This document shows, piece after piece, positions 1 to 8,354 of a stretch of 61,729 nt of DNA. The stretch covers positions 1 to 61,729 of the forward strand of contig CAIUOP010000083.1 of NCBI GenBank assembly GCA_903900805.1, in the 5' to 3' direction. Source of the stretch: an uncultured beta proteobacterium (lineage in GTDB: Bacteria; Pseudomonadota; Gammaproteobacteria; Burkholderiales; Burkholderiaceae). Position 1 is the stretch's first letter, and each line of letters opens with the position of its first letter. The notes below the pieces were generated by a model. It was not told the DNA's origin. It worked only from the letters and a program-made list of their open reading frames with translations, and did not search any database. Both the position numbers and the translations under genes were made by a program.

Positions 1-137
1 CCAGCAATGCCACCAATCAGGGCAAACAATTGTGCCCAAGCCCAAAAAGATTTGAGGCCTTGTAAGTAAAAGCAGTTGAGTCCGCTACCTGGGAAAAAAA
101 ATCCGAGAGCGCAAAAAATCAGTTTGGAGTTTTTCAT
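1..137 (-). CDS. Small membrane protein, 3' part missing (TM2-like)
   Basis: Reading leftwards from an ATG at 137, 45 codons stay open to the window edge, so the C-terminus is missing. The visible part starts with a short basic stretch, then a hydrophobic segment, a PGSGLN-CFYL motif and a second hydrophobic segment rich in Trp, Ala and Gly. This layout resembles small TM2-domain-like inner-membrane proteins, but that is inference from a fragment. It lies in the same direction as the META-domain gene at 165-707, only 27 bases downstream of it, so the two may be co-transcribed. Function is unknown. Confidence 0.5.
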   Translation of the reverse strand, partial: MKNSKLIFCALGFFFPGSGLNCFYLQGLKSFWAWAQLFALIGGIA

Positions 138-164
138 TAATTTTTTATCTTTTGATTAACTTAC

Positions 165-707
165 TTATTTGTTTGTATTGGGACGCTGCGTAAAGCTCAA
201 GACTTCTCGATCTGCTCCAATCATCAGCAATTGATCGCCATTGCGAACGATGCTGCGATAGTCGTTGAGCTCATACAGAAAGTCATTTTCTAATTCATTA
301 CGCTGGGGCGTGCATGCCATCTTGGTACTCACAATTTTAGTGATGGTAAAGCCACGAGCATCCTCATCTAACTGTGCGGTAAACCGATTGCAGCCAGAAG
401 AGCCACTCACGCGCTGACCAGCAGCATCAAAGCTTATTTGAATGGGATTGCTGGCTTCACCTTGCGGAATTTGGCGGGTACGTACCTCGCCACTACTATT
501 GGGGGGTAAGTTCCAGCGAGTGAGTTCCCACTTAGTGTTCCGAAGTTCGCTGCTAGGAGGGCTCGTTTTGGCATTGCAGGGCGGAATGACATTAGCGCAC
601 CCAGTCAAAAGAACAATACCTAGAGATGAAAACACCACAATTAGGCTATTTGAGAAGTTCCTAGAGCGCTCTTTTGAGAGGGTATGGGCCGCTATATTTG
701 TGGGCAT
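165..707 (-). CDS. META domain-containing lipoprotein (HslJ-like)
   Basis: A 180-residue protein with a hydrophobic segment at about residues 22-37 ending in a lipobox (LLTGC), so it is probably a lipid-anchored envelope protein. The C-terminal half has META/DUF306 features: NTKWELTRW near the start of the domain, the GSSGCNRF motif, then a Cys about 28 residues later (KMACTP), as in HslJ. Family members are linked to heat or novobiocin tolerance in E. coli, but the biochemical role is unsettled. The cytoplasmic stretch before the signal segment is longer than usual, about 20 residues, and no better ATG lies downstream. It is transcribed divergently from rpsP. Confidence 0.75.
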   Translation of the reverse strand: MPTNIAAHTLSKERSRNFSNSLIVVFSSLGIVLLTGCANVIPPCNAKTSPPSSELRNTKWELTRWNLPPNSSGEVRTRQIPQGEASNPIQISFDAAGQRVSGSSGCNRFTAQLDEDARGFTITKIVSTKMACTPQRNELENDFLYELNDYRSIVRNGDQLLMIGADREVLSFTQRPNTNK

Positions 708-819
708 ATTTATCTAAGTTATTGTTTTATATGTATTTTTTATTTACTAGAGAGTTCTATTCTACTGGCTTAGACGCTTAAATAGGTGGAAGAAGTAGGG
801 GTTTTCGTCTAGAATATGA

Positions 820-862
820 GGTTTTCCGCCCTACCGTAGGATTAATTGGTGGGCTGGAAACC
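820..862 (+). promoter_or_regulatory. Hairpin in the rpsP leader
   Basis: GGTTTTCCGCCC (820-831) can pair with GGGCTGGAAACC (851-862), forming about 11 base pairs with one single-base bulge on each arm. Within its loop, CCTA and TAGG (830-840) can pair as well. The hairpin sits 38 bases before the rpsP start, in the divergent promoter region shared with the META gene. Ribosomal-protein operons often have structured autoregulatory leaders, so a regulatory role is plausible, but this is inferred from pairing alone. Confidence 0.35.
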
Positions 863-899
863 CAAGCTGTTTTCATTTTAGATTTTTTAAGGAATAAGT

Positions 900-1145
900 A
901 TGGTCGTCATTCGACTGGCACGCGGCGGCTCTAAGAAGCGCCCTTTTTACAGCATCGTTGCTACTGATAAGCGCAACCGTCGTGACTCGAACTTTATCGA
1001 GCGCATTGGCTATTTCAATCCACAAGCAGTTGCAACTGAGCAAGCTATGCGCATCGCTCAAGATCGTTTGACTTACTGGACTGGTGTTGGTGCACAAATC
1101 TCTCCAACCGTTGTTCGTTTGATCAAAAACAACCCTGCTGTTTAA
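900..1145 (+). CDS. rpsP: 30S ribosomal protein S16
   Basis: An 81-residue basic protein beginning [17 protein letters not shown], the typical S16 opening. It binds 16S rRNA early in 30S assembly. Length and sequence match the family (about 80-90 residues). A short A/G-rich AAGGAATA stretch precedes the ATG. It is the first gene of the conserved order rpsP-rimM-trmD-rplS, which couples ribosome assembly to tRNA modification. Confidence 0.98.
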   Translation: MVVIRLARGGSKKRPFYSIVATDKRNRRDSNFIERIGYFNPQAVATEQAMRIAQDRLTYWTGVGAQISPTVVRLIKNNPAV

Positions 1146-1235
1146 ATCACCTTGCTAAAGACTTCATCTTTGCGGTGGAGTTTTTGGTGGCAGGATTTCA
1201 GTAGTTTTATTTTGGGAAAATAGGGTGTCTTTCAA

Positions 1236-1799
1236 ATGAGTACACCCTCCCTAAATGATTTGATTGAGCTTGGTGCCATTTCTGAGGCACAAGGATTGCA
1301 GGGCCAAGTGAAGGTTAGACCTCACTCATCAGAGCCTGTAGCACTTCTATCTTCTAAAGCTGTTTGGCTATCTTTGATCCCGCGAAGGGATGTAGGCGTT
1401 TCTGCGTCTTTAGAGCAGGCTTCCTTAACTCAATATAAAGTGAAGAGTACCAAGATGCATAGCGGTAATGTCGTCATGGCGCTAGAGGGCGTGAGCGATC
1501 GCGATCAAGCACTGGCATTAAAAGGCGCCAGAATATTAGTGGCGCGTGATGCTTTTCCAATGCCAGATAGTGAGTCTTATTATTGGGTTGATCTGATTGG
1601 CTGCAATGCAGTTAATCTGCAAAACGAAGCACTTGGTGAGGTGATTGATATCACTGAGAACGGTGCGCATGGCGTGATCGCACTTGGTGATGCGTCAAGC
1701 AAAACAATTAAACAATTAGTGCCATTTGTAAAAGAAGTCGTGAAAAACGTAGACTTAGCTAATAAAACAATTACTCTTGATTGGCAGAGTGATTGGTGA
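1236..1799 (+). CDS. rimM: Ribosome maturation factor RimM
   Basis: A 187-residue protein that aids 30S subunit maturation, acting on the S19/16S head domain. The N-terminal RimM barrel begins at LIELGAISEAQGLQGQVKVRPHS (about residues 9-31), with the GxxGLxGxVKV pattern. The C-terminal PRC-barrel begins at about residue 110 (YYWVDLIGC) and ends with the LVPFVKEVV segment. It lies 90 bases after rpsP with no terminator between them, and is followed by trmD after 24 bases, so it is in the same operon. Confidence 0.96.
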   Translation: MSTPSLNDLIELGAISEAQGLQGQVKVRPHSSEPVALLSSKAVWLSLIPRRDVGVSASLEQASLTQYKVKSTKMHSGNVVMALEGVSDRDQALALKGARILVARDAFPMPDSESYYWVDLIGCNAVNLQNEALGEVIDITENGAHGVIALGDASSKTIKQLVPFVKEVVKNVDLANKTITLDWQSDW

Positions 1800-1823
1800 T
1801 AAATCAATACGACGAACTGAGAT

Positions 1824-2570
1824 ATGCGCTTTGATGTTGTGACCTTATTCCCAGAAATGTTCTCTGCTTTAACGCAGTGGGGTGTGACTGGTCGCGCTTG
1901 TGAACAATCGCTAACTAGTGTTCATCTTTGGAATCCAAGAGATTTTTGTTCTGATCCTCGCAAGACAGTAGATGATCGCGCTTATGGTGGCGGCCCAGGG
2001 ATGGTCATGATGGCCAAGCCCTTGGAAGATACTGTTGCGCAAATTAAAGCAGCCCATCAGGCTGCCAATCTTAAAACAGGCCCAATTTGTCTATTAGCGC
2101 CTCAAGGTGAGCGTTTCACCCAGAAAATTGCCACCGATATCCTTCATTACGGCAATTTGAGCTTGATTTGTGGTCGATATGAAGCGGTAGACCAACGTTT
2201 TGTCGACAGAAACGTCGATTTACAGCTCTCTATCGGTGATTTTGTGCTTTCTGGGGGTGAAATCCCCGCTATGGCGATGATGGATGCGGTAATTAGGCTG
2301 ATCCCAGGGGTCCTGGGGGATGACGAATCTGCCACCCAGGATAGCTTTATGAATGGCCTTTTAGACTATCCGCACTACACCAGACCCGAGATTTATGAAA
2401 ATTTGTCAGTGCCGGACGTGCTTTTGGGCGGACATCACGCTAAAATAGCGGATTGGCGTCGGCAGAAGTCTTTAGAGCTGACGTTCAGGCTCCGGCCAGA
2501 TTTAATTGAATCGGCCAGAGCCAATGGGTTGCTAACCCGAGAAGATGAACAATTTCTTCGCTCGCTGTGA
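1824..2570 (+). CDS. trmD: tRNA (guanine37-N1)-methyltransferase
   Basis: A 248-residue SPOUT-family enzyme that makes m1G37 in tRNAs reading CNN codons, preventing +1 frameshifts. It opens with [13 protein letters not shown], typical of TrmD. The S-adenosylmethionine-binding trefoil-knot region is visible as [12 protein letters not shown] and [11 protein letters not shown] (about residues 113-146), and [13 protein letters not shown] lies at about 51-63. Length fits the family. It is the third gene of the rpsP operon, with a 120-base gap before rplS. Confidence 0.98.
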   Translation: MRFDVVTLFPEMFSALTQWGVTGRACEQSLTSVHLWNPRDFCSDPRKTVDDRAYGGGPGMVMMAKPLEDTVAQIKAAHQAANLKTGPICLLAPQGERFTQKIATDILHYGNLSLICGRYEAVDQRFVDRNVDLQLSIGDFVLSGGEIPAMAMMDAVIRLIPGVLGDDESATQDSFMNGLLDYPHYTRPEIYENLSVPDVLLGGHHAKIADWRRQKSLELTFRLRPDLIESARANGLLTREDEQFLRSL

Positions 2571-2690
2571 TTACTCTCAGTAGTGATTTAAAGGTTTGGT
2601 TTTTGGTTTAGTGAAATTGTTTTAACTGCATCCTCTGTTAAGTCCGTTGATGAATATCTCGGGATTAAACGTTAACAAGATGTTTAAGGA

Positions 2691-3092
2691 TTGAAAATGA
2701 ATTTAATCGAAAAAATTGAGCAAGAAGAAATTGCTCGCTTAAGTGTTAACAAAGTATTGCCAAGTTTTGCACCTGGCGACACAGTAGTTGTTAGCGTAAA
2801 CGTTGTTGAAGGTACACGTAAACGTACCCAGGCCTTTGAAGGTGTTGTGATTGCTAAGCGTAATCGCGGACTCAATTCCAACTTTATCGTGCGTAAGATT
2901 TCTTCTGGTGAAGGCGTTGAGCGTACTTTCCAAACATACTCACCATTGATTGCAAGCGTTGAAGTAAAGCGTCGCGGTGATGTACGTCGTGCAAAGTTGT
3001 ACTACTTGCGTGACCGTTCTGGTAAGTCAGCACGTATTAAAGAAAAGCTCCAAGCTCGCACTAAGGCAGTAGCTGCTCCAGCTGCTGAATAA
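2691..3092 (+). CDS. rplS: 50S ribosomal protein L19
   Basis: A 133-residue protein with the L19 features FAPGDTVVV, the [15 protein letters not shown] core and [22 protein letters not shown] near the end. L19 sits at the 30S-50S interface. The first codon is taken at 2691 (ATG AAA ATG); an ATG six bases later (2697) is equally possible, as AAGGATTG precedes both. The 120 bases between trmD and rplS may hold a secondary promoter but no clear one was found. A terminator follows at 3113-3139. Confidence 0.97.
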   Translation: MKMNLIEKIEQEEIARLSVNKVLPSFAPGDTVVVSVNVVEGTRKRTQAFEGVVIAKRNRGLNSNFIVRKISSGEGVERTFQTYSPLIASVEVKRRGDVRRAKLYYLRDRSGKSARIKEKLQARTKAVAAPAAE

Positions 3093-3112
3093 TTGCTGCT
3101 TTGATGCAAATT

Positions 3113-3139
3113 AAAAAGGCGGCCTAGGTCGCCTTTTTT
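3113..3139 (+). terminator. Rho-independent terminator of the rpsP-rplS operon
   Basis: AAAAAGGCGG, a short CCTA loop and GGTCGCCTTTTTT form a GC-rich stem extended by A-T pairs, ending in six T residues. It lies 20 bases after the rplS stop and just before the next gene, whose start at 3153 is only 13 bases further on. Confidence 0.85.
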
Positions 3140-3152
3140 GTAGCCTTAAAAT

Positions 3153-3896
3153 ATGAATATGCCCAAGATCCCTAAGACTGAAGAAGACGCAATCAATGTG
3201 GCTGCACCACCGGGATTTGACGCGCAAGCTATTCCAATTCATGAGGTTTGTAGCAATCAGATAAAAGTGCCTAAAGAGCATCTTGAGCCAACAAGCTTAA
3301 GGGCCCGTTTTCAGACGCCTCCAGATTGGCAACCAGAAATTACTGATGAGAATCGTCATGTGATTGCATCTGACATCATTGCTAAACGCAATGCTGCCGG
3401 AAAGGTAACTAAAGCAGCGGTACTGATTCCTTTGCTATTAAAGGAAGATGGCCTATGGGTTTTATTAACGCAGCGTACTAATCACCTGCGCGATCATGCT
3501 GGGCAAATTAGCTTCCCTGGAGGTCGGATGGACTCGGAAGATCAGAGTCCTCACGAGACTGCGCTGCGGGAGAGTGAAGAAGAAATTGGTTTAGACCGCA
3601 AACGGGTTGAGATTATTGGGCATTTACCGCAATATTTAACCGTTTCAGGCTATAGCGTTACTCCGGTAGTAGCTTTGGTACAAGCTCAGGCAGAATACGT
3701 CTTGGATGAATTTGAAGTGGCAGATGTGTTCGAAGTGCCCTTAAGTTTTTTGTTAGACCCAGCAAACCATCAGGTAAGAGTGTGGCAAAGTGAGCAGGGT
3801 GGCCGTCGCTTTTATTCAATGCCTTATGAGAACCGCTTTATTTGGGGTGCCACTGCGGGAATGTTGCGTAACCTATATCATTTATTAAAAGTATGA
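3153..3896 (+). CDS. CoA pyrophosphatase-type NUDIX hydrolase
   Basis: A 247-residue protein with a NUDIX fold. The segment LLTQRTNHLRDHAGQISFPGG immediately before the NUDIX box is typical of the NudL/YeaB (UPF0035) branch, which hydrolyses CoA derivatives to 3',5'-ADP and phosphopantetheine. The box runs GGRMDSED...ALRESEEEIGL (about residues 127-151), with the metal-binding glutamates of REsEEeiG present. About 80 residues of N-terminal extension, a feature of many betaproteobacterial homologues, precede it. Its end overlaps the next start by 4 bases (ATGA), so the two genes are translationally coupled. Confidence 0.88.
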   Translation: MNMPKIPKTEEDAINVAAPPGFDAQAIPIHEVCSNQIKVPKEHLEPTSLRARFQTPPDWQPEITDENRHVIASDIIAKRNAAGKVTKAAVLIPLLLKEDGLWVLLTQRTNHLRDHAGQISFPGGRMDSEDQSPHETALRESEEEIGLDRKRVEIIGHLPQYLTVSGYSVTPVVALVQAQAEYVLDEFEVADVFEVPLSFLLDPANHQVRVWQSEQGGRRFYSMPYENRFIWGATAGMLRNLYHLLKV

Positions 3897-4852
3897 CTTT
3901 CTTTTCTATTCTCTTTGCCCTCATTGCTGAGCAATATCGCCCAGTAACTGCTAGCCATTGGATTGTGCGTACTAGCACTCGCTGGTTAGATTGGGTTGCT
4001 GGAGAATTCGGTGGTAAGACTGAAGAAGGTGCAAGTCCAGTTGGCGCTCGCATGGCCTGCTTAGTTGCCTTTATTCTGCCAACCTTTTTAGTGTTCTTGG
4101 TTTATGTCATTTGCATGGTGACCTACCCAATCTTGGGTTTTTTGTGGAACATTGTGATTGCCTATTTGTTTTTTGGCTTTCGTCAGTTCAGTCATTCCTT
4201 TACTCTAGTACATGAAGCCATTGAAGCTCATGATTTGCCAGCAGCGCGGGCTGCATTGGGCGAGTGGTATGGCCCAGATTTAGATACTTCCAATCTGACA
4301 GAAACTCAAGTCATCTCTTTGGCACTTGAGCGCGCCATCATTGGTTCACATCGCCACGTATTTGGTGTGCTGTTCTGGTTCATGATGCCAATGGGCCCTG
4401 CAGGTGTTGTGCTCTATCGTTTAGCTGATATTGCTGCACAGCGCTGGTCTGAGCGTGGTGACTTTAATTTAAGTGAAGCGGCACGTCATTTCTTCTTTGT
4501 GCTCGATTGGATTCCATCTCGCATCACTGCAATGGGCTTTGCGATTGTTGGTAATTTTGAAGGTGCAGTTTATGCATGGCGCTACCTCACTCAAAAATGG
4601 GCTGACTCTTTATCAGCAGTCATATTGGCTGCAGGTGGCGGCGCCTTAGGTGTGCGTTTAGGCGAGCCTTTAAGTGAGCCCGATAGCAATGAAGCATTGC
4701 GGATGGCAGAAGCTGGTGAACCGCTGATCTATGAAGTAGGTCTGGAGCCTACCGAACGCACAATGCGCTCCGCAGTAGGCTTGGTATGGCGCCTAGTTAT
4801 CGCTTGGATGGCTTTATTGCTAATGCTGACCATCGCTCTTTGGCTTGGCTAA
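3893..4852 (+). CDS. CobD/CbiB-family membrane protein, role unknown
   Basis: A 319-residue membrane protein with hydrophobic segments near the N-terminus, at about residues 57-100, at 160-185 and at the C-terminal end. The pattern resembles CobD/CbiB, the adenosylcobinamide-phosphate synthase family. Here the gene is linked to a NUDIX hydrolase and not to cobalamin genes, none of which are in the window. Related lone CobD-like proteins are common in Burkholderiales and resemble AmpE-type proteins as well. A cobalamin role should therefore not be assumed. Its last 56 bases overlap the end of rsgA on the other strand. Confidence 0.7.
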   Translation: MTFFSILFALIAEQYRPVTASHWIVRTSTRWLDWVAGEFGGKTEEGASPVGARMACLVAFILPTFLVFLVYVICMVTYPILGFLWNIVIAYLFFGFRQFSHSFTLVHEAIEAHDLPAARAALGEWYGPDLDTSNLTETQVISLALERAIIGSHRHVFGVLFWFMMPMGPAGVVLYRLADIAAQRWSERGDFNLSEAARHFFFVLDWIPSRITAMGFAIVGNFEGAVYAWRYLTQKWADSLSAVILAAGGGALGVRLGEPLSEPDSNEALRMAEAGEPLIYEVGLEPTERTMRSAVGLVWRLVIAWMALLLMLTIALWLG

Positions 4853-5810
4853 TCCCCTGAATTTGTGTATCTGCTGTTTTTGAGTCAGAGTGCAACTGTC
4901 TAAATAGCGCTAGTCTTTCTGGCGCTACTTCATTTCTGTCTACTGCATCGCGGATCGCGCAATCTGGCTCTGATTCATGCGCGCAATTATGAAAGCGACA
5001 CTTACCCAATAAATCTTTAAATTCTCTAAAGGCATGTTGTAATTCACTTACGGACATATGGGCTAAACCAAATTCCTGAAATCCTGGAGAGTCAATCAGC
5101 GCACCAAGCTTGCCAGATTTATCTCTCCCCCAAGCTTGCGGTAATTCAAAATAACGACAGGCAGTAGTGGTGTGCTTTCCAGTATCTAAGCGCACTGAGT
5201 ATTCTTGAGTGAGGGCGGCAGCATTAGGAACCCAAGCATTTAACAGGCTAGACTTACCCATCCCCGATTGACCTACAAAGACGGAGACCTTGCCACAGAG
5301 TGCTTGCTGGAGTGCGTTAATCGATGCAGGGTCAAATTTAGCGGATACCTCGCTTACTGAATAGCCCATTCGTGCATACGGCGCAATGATTTTGCGAGCA
5401 TGCTCCAAGTTATCTTTAAGATCGCATTTATTTAAGAGAATATGCAAACCAATTTGATTGGCTTCTGCGGCTACTACTGCTCTACCCAAAAGATCAGGTG
5501 AGAATGCAGGTTGCGTTGCGAGTACTACCAAAATTTGATCGACATTAGAGGCAATAATCTTGCTCTTAAATGCATCTGATCGATAGAGAATATTCTCGCG
5601 TGGTTCAATTTGGATAATGCGCGCTTGATCTGCCGATGTCATCTCAACCAGCATGCGATCACCAACCGCACCAACGTGCTGCTTAGCAGGCGTACTCACT
5701 TGTATTAATGAGCCCTGAGGCGATTCATTTCCTTGCGCATCTGCTACCAAACGCTGCGCTAGATAGTGCCTTCCATAAGAAGCAGTCAGTAGCGCATAAA
5801 ACTGTTCCAT
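4797..5810 (-). CDS. rsgA: Ribosome small subunit-dependent GTPase RsgA
   Basis: A 337-residue circularly permuted GTPase that releases RbfA and checks late 30S assembly. Motifs appear in the permuted order: G4 NKCD at 127-130, then the P-loop GQSGMGKSS at 180-188, then G3 DSPG at 240-243. An N-terminal OB-fold precedes them. The C-terminal zinc knuckle has C271, C276, H278 and C284. The gene is convergent with the CobD-like gene and its end overlaps that gene by 56 bases. It is 12 bases downstream of the M48 protease gene, so the two probably form one transcript. Confidence 0.96.
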   Translation of the reverse strand: MEQFYALLTASYGRHYLAQRLVADAQGNESPQGSLIQVSTPAKQHVGAVGDRMLVEMTSADQARIIQIEPRENILYRSDAFKSKIIASNVDQILVVLATQPAFSPDLLGRAVVAAEANQIGLHILLNKCDLKDNLEHARKIIAPYARMGYSVSEVSAKFDPASINALQQALCGKVSVFVGQSGMGKSSLLNAWVPNAAALTQEYSVRLDTGKHTTTACRYFELPQAWGRDKSGKLGALIDSPGFQEFGLAHMSVSELQHAFREFKDLLGKCRFHNCAHESEPDCAIRDAVDRNEVAPERLALFRQLHSDSKTADTQIQGISQAKERWSALAIKPSKR

Positions 5811-5822
5811 TAAGGATGCGTA

Positions 5823-7073
5823 TTAGCTTAGACGCTGTAAGTTAGCAATCCGTAGTGGAGCCGGCGGATGTGAGCTATAGAAGGCGGTGTAAATTGGATC
5901 CGGAGTGAGCGTTGAAGCATTATCTTGGTATAGCTTAACCAAAGCAGAGATCAAATCCTGAGCAGAAGATTTTTCTGCAGCAAAGCCATCAGCCTCGTAT
6001 TCATGTTTACGTGAAGCCAGACTGGCAAGTGGCGTGAAGAAAAAGCTAAATACTGGGGATACCAGCATAAAGAGGGCTAGTGCTAAGCCGCCGTTATAGC
6101 CATTCAGGTTGGGCATCACGCCAAGATCGGTGTAGAACCAGACTTTAGTGCTAATCCATCCTAGCAGAGCAAACATACCGAAGCTCAAGGCAAAAGAAAC
6201 TAAGAGGCGCTTGCGAATATGTTTGCATTTAAAGTGTCCTAACTCATGAGCAAGGACCGCCTCTACTTCGCCTGGGTTTAGTTTTTCAATTAAGGTATCA
6301 AAGAAGACAATTCGTTTTGCTTTGCCCATGCCAGCAAAGAATGCGTTGCCATGTGCGCTACGCTTGCTGCCATCCATCACAAACAAGCCTTGGCTAGCAA
6401 AGTCACAGCGTTTTAGTAGTGCCTCGATTTGCGTTTTTAAAGGACCATCTTCTAAAGCTTGAAACTTGTTAAAGAGCGGCGCAATGAAGGTAGGAAAGAT
6501 CCACTGCATCAGTAAACTAAATGCTGTTAATACTCCCCATGCCCAAAGCCACCAAAGATCGCCAGCTTGAGCCATGAGAGTAAGAATCACCCACAGTAGT
6601 GGGACGCCAATTGCACCACCCACACTTAAACCCTTCATCATGTCGCTAAAGAATAATTTCTTACCCATGCGATTAAAGCCAAAACGCTCCTCCAAATAAA
6701 ACTGCTTGTACCAGGAGAAAGGGAGGTCGATAATTCCGGAGATGAGCACAATCGAGACTAGTAGAGCAATTTGCTGGGCAATACCTTCGCCTAATAATTG
6801 CAGCAGAGCCATATTGAGAATTTGTAAGCCACCCAGTAAAGTGAAGGCAATTAAAATAACGGCGCTGACCCCATTTTCTAATATGCCAAGGCGTAATTTG
6901 GCGATCGTGTAGTCAGCTGCTTTTTGATGTTCAGCCAAGCTCACCTTTTCAGAAAATTCTGCAGGAACCCGTTCGCGGTGCTGGGCAACATAGCGGATTT
7001 GACGTTGGGATAGCCAGTGGCGTAGGCCAAAACTGGCAATGAAGGCGATTAGAAAAACAATTGTGAATGTCAT
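5823..7073 (-). CDS. M48-family zinc metalloprotease (Ste24/CAAX protease-like)
   Basis: A 416-residue integral membrane protease with several hydrophobic segments and the zinc motif HELGH starting at residue 276, followed by EADGFAAE, which supplies the third ligand. This size and layout match Ste24-type M48A peptidases rather than the shorter HtpX. It probably degrades membrane or membrane-associated proteins. The open frame extends upstream to 7142 but would run into orn; the ATG at 7073 (MTFTIVFLI) gives a normal membrane N-terminus and leaves 15 bases between the divergent starts, so it is preferred. Confidence 0.9.
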   Translation of the reverse strand: MTFTIVFLIAFIASFGLRHWLSQRQIRYVAQHRERVPAEFSEKVSLAEHQKAADYTIAKLRLGILENGVSAVILIAFTLLGGLQILNMALLQLLGEGIAQQIALLVSIVLISGIIDLPFSWYKQFYLEERFGFNRMGKKLFFSDMMKGLSVGGAIGVPLLWVILTLMAQAGDLWWLWAWGVLTAFSLLMQWIFPTFIAPLFNKFQALEDGPLKTQIEALLKRCDFASQGLFVMDGSKRSAHGNAFFAGMGKAKRIVFFDTLIEKLNPGEVEAVLAHELGHFKCKHIRKRLLVSFALSFGMFALLGWISTKVWFYTDLGVMPNLNGYNGGLALALFMLVSPVFSFFFTPLASLASRKHEYEADGFAAEKSSAQDLISALVKLYQDNASTLTPDPIYTAFYSSHPPAPLRIANLQRLS

Positions 7074-7088
7074 GAGATCATTATAGAT

Positions 7089-7676
7089 ATGAGCGAACAA
7101 ATAAACACAGCCGAGAAAAAGGCGCCCCCTGCTAATGAGCACCTCATTTGGGTGGATATGGAAATGTCGGGTTTAAACCCCGAAACTGAGCGGATTCTAG
7201 AAATTGCCATCATAGTCACAGATGCCCACCTCAACACCATTGCAACTGCCCCTGTCTGGGTTGTTCATCAAGATGATGCCATTTTAGGTGCAATGGATGC
7301 TTGGAATACGGGTACTCATGGCCGCTCTGGTTTGATCGATAAAGTCAAAGCATCCACAATGGATGAGGCTACAGTCGAAGCAGAGTGTATTGCTTTTTTA
7401 CAGAAATATATCAAGGCTGGTATTGCGCCAATGTGTGGCAACACGATTGGCCAAGATCGTCGCTTTATGGCTAAGTACATGCCGAAATTAGAAGCATATT
7501 TTCATTATCGAAGTATTGATGTCTCCACTCTCAAGGAGTTATGTAAGCGCTGGCATCCAGAGTTGGTGAAGGGCTTTACCAAAAATCAGGCCCATACTGC
7601 CTTAGCAGATATCGAAGAATCGATTGAAGAGCTCAAGTACTACCGTGATAAATTTATCGTACCGCTACCGCAGTAA
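7089..7676 (+). CDS. orn: Oligoribonuclease
   Basis: A 195-residue DEDDh-family 3'-5' exoribonuclease that degrades di- to pentaribonucleotides, including the pGpG left from cyclic di-GMP breakdown. Motif I is [19 protein letters not shown] (about residues 22-40), and [14 protein letters not shown] near the C-terminus carries the catalytic His and Asp. It is slightly longer than E. coli Orn because of about 15 additional N-terminal residues. It is divergent from the M48 protease gene and nearly abuts it. Confidence 0.96.
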   Translation: MSEQINTAEKKAPPANEHLIWVDMEMSGLNPETERILEIAIIVTDAHLNTIATAPVWVVHQDDAILGAMDAWNTGTHGRSGLIDKVKASTMDEATVEAECIAFLQKYIKAGIAPMCGNTIGQDRRFMAKYMPKLEAYFHYRSIDVSTLKELCKRWHPELVKGFTKNQAHTALADIEESIEELKYYRDKFIVPLPQ

Positions 7677-7704
7677 AAAGAGGGGGCAAAAACTCAAAAA
7701 GAAT

Positions 7705-8328
7705 TTATTTCTTGAGAGCGCTTTTGGGTCTAAAGGCCTTGATGACCTCTTCATCGGTCTCGATATAAGGTCCGCCGATTAAATCAATACAGTAAGGAAC
7801 TGCGGCAAAGATGCCAGGAACGAGGACTTTCCCATTCTCATCTTTTAGACCTTCAAGTGTTTCAGCGATCGCTTTGGGTTGACCAGGCAAATTGATGACA
7901 AGCGCAGCATGTTCCTCAATTTCTCTTAGTACGGCAACTTGCCTAGACAAAATTGCAGTTGGAACAAACTTCAGGCTAATTTGACGCATTTGTTCGCCAA
8001 AACCAGGCATTTCACGAGTTCCAGCTTCTAAGGTAGCCTCAGGAGTGACATCTCTGCGAGATGGGCCTGTGCCTCCTGTAGTCAGGACTAGATCACACCC
8101 TATATCGTCTACCAATTCCACAATAGCTTCCGTGATGATTTCAGAGTCGTCTGAAATGAGACGCTCATGAAAGTCGCAAGGATTCTTAATAGCTTTCTTG
8201 AGCCAAGTCTGTAGGGCAGGAATACCCTCATCTTGATATACCCCTTTGCTGGCTCGATCAGAGATCGAGATCAGGCCAATTTTGACTTCATTCGGGGAGT
8301 TGCGCTTTTGGTCTTCGGTATGCTTCAT
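7705..8328 (-). CDS. mog: Molybdopterin adenylyltransferase (MogA/MoaB family)
   Basis: A 207-residue protein of the MoCF-biosynthesis fold. It contains IGLISISDRASKGVYQDEG (about residues 17-35), the nucleotide-binding TTGGTGPSRRDVTPEAT (about 83-99) and a PGQPKAIAETL segment. The enzyme adenylylates molybdopterin before molybdate insertion. MogA and MoaB are hard to separate by eye; the length favours Mog. It is convergent with orn (28-base gap) and divergent from pmbA, 26 bases away. Confidence 0.88.
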   Translation of the reverse strand: MKHTEDQKRNSPNEVKIGLISISDRASKGVYQDEGIPALQTWLKKAIKNPCDFHERLISDDSEIITEAIVELVDDIGCDLVLTTGGTGPSRRDVTPEATLEAGTREMPGFGEQMRQISLKFVPTAILSRQVAVLREIEEHAALVINLPGQPKAIAETLEGLKDENGKVLVPGIFAAVPYCIDLIGGPYIETDEEVIKAFRPKSALKK

Positions 8329-8354
8329 GTTTCTATTCTAGCTATTATTAGGGC

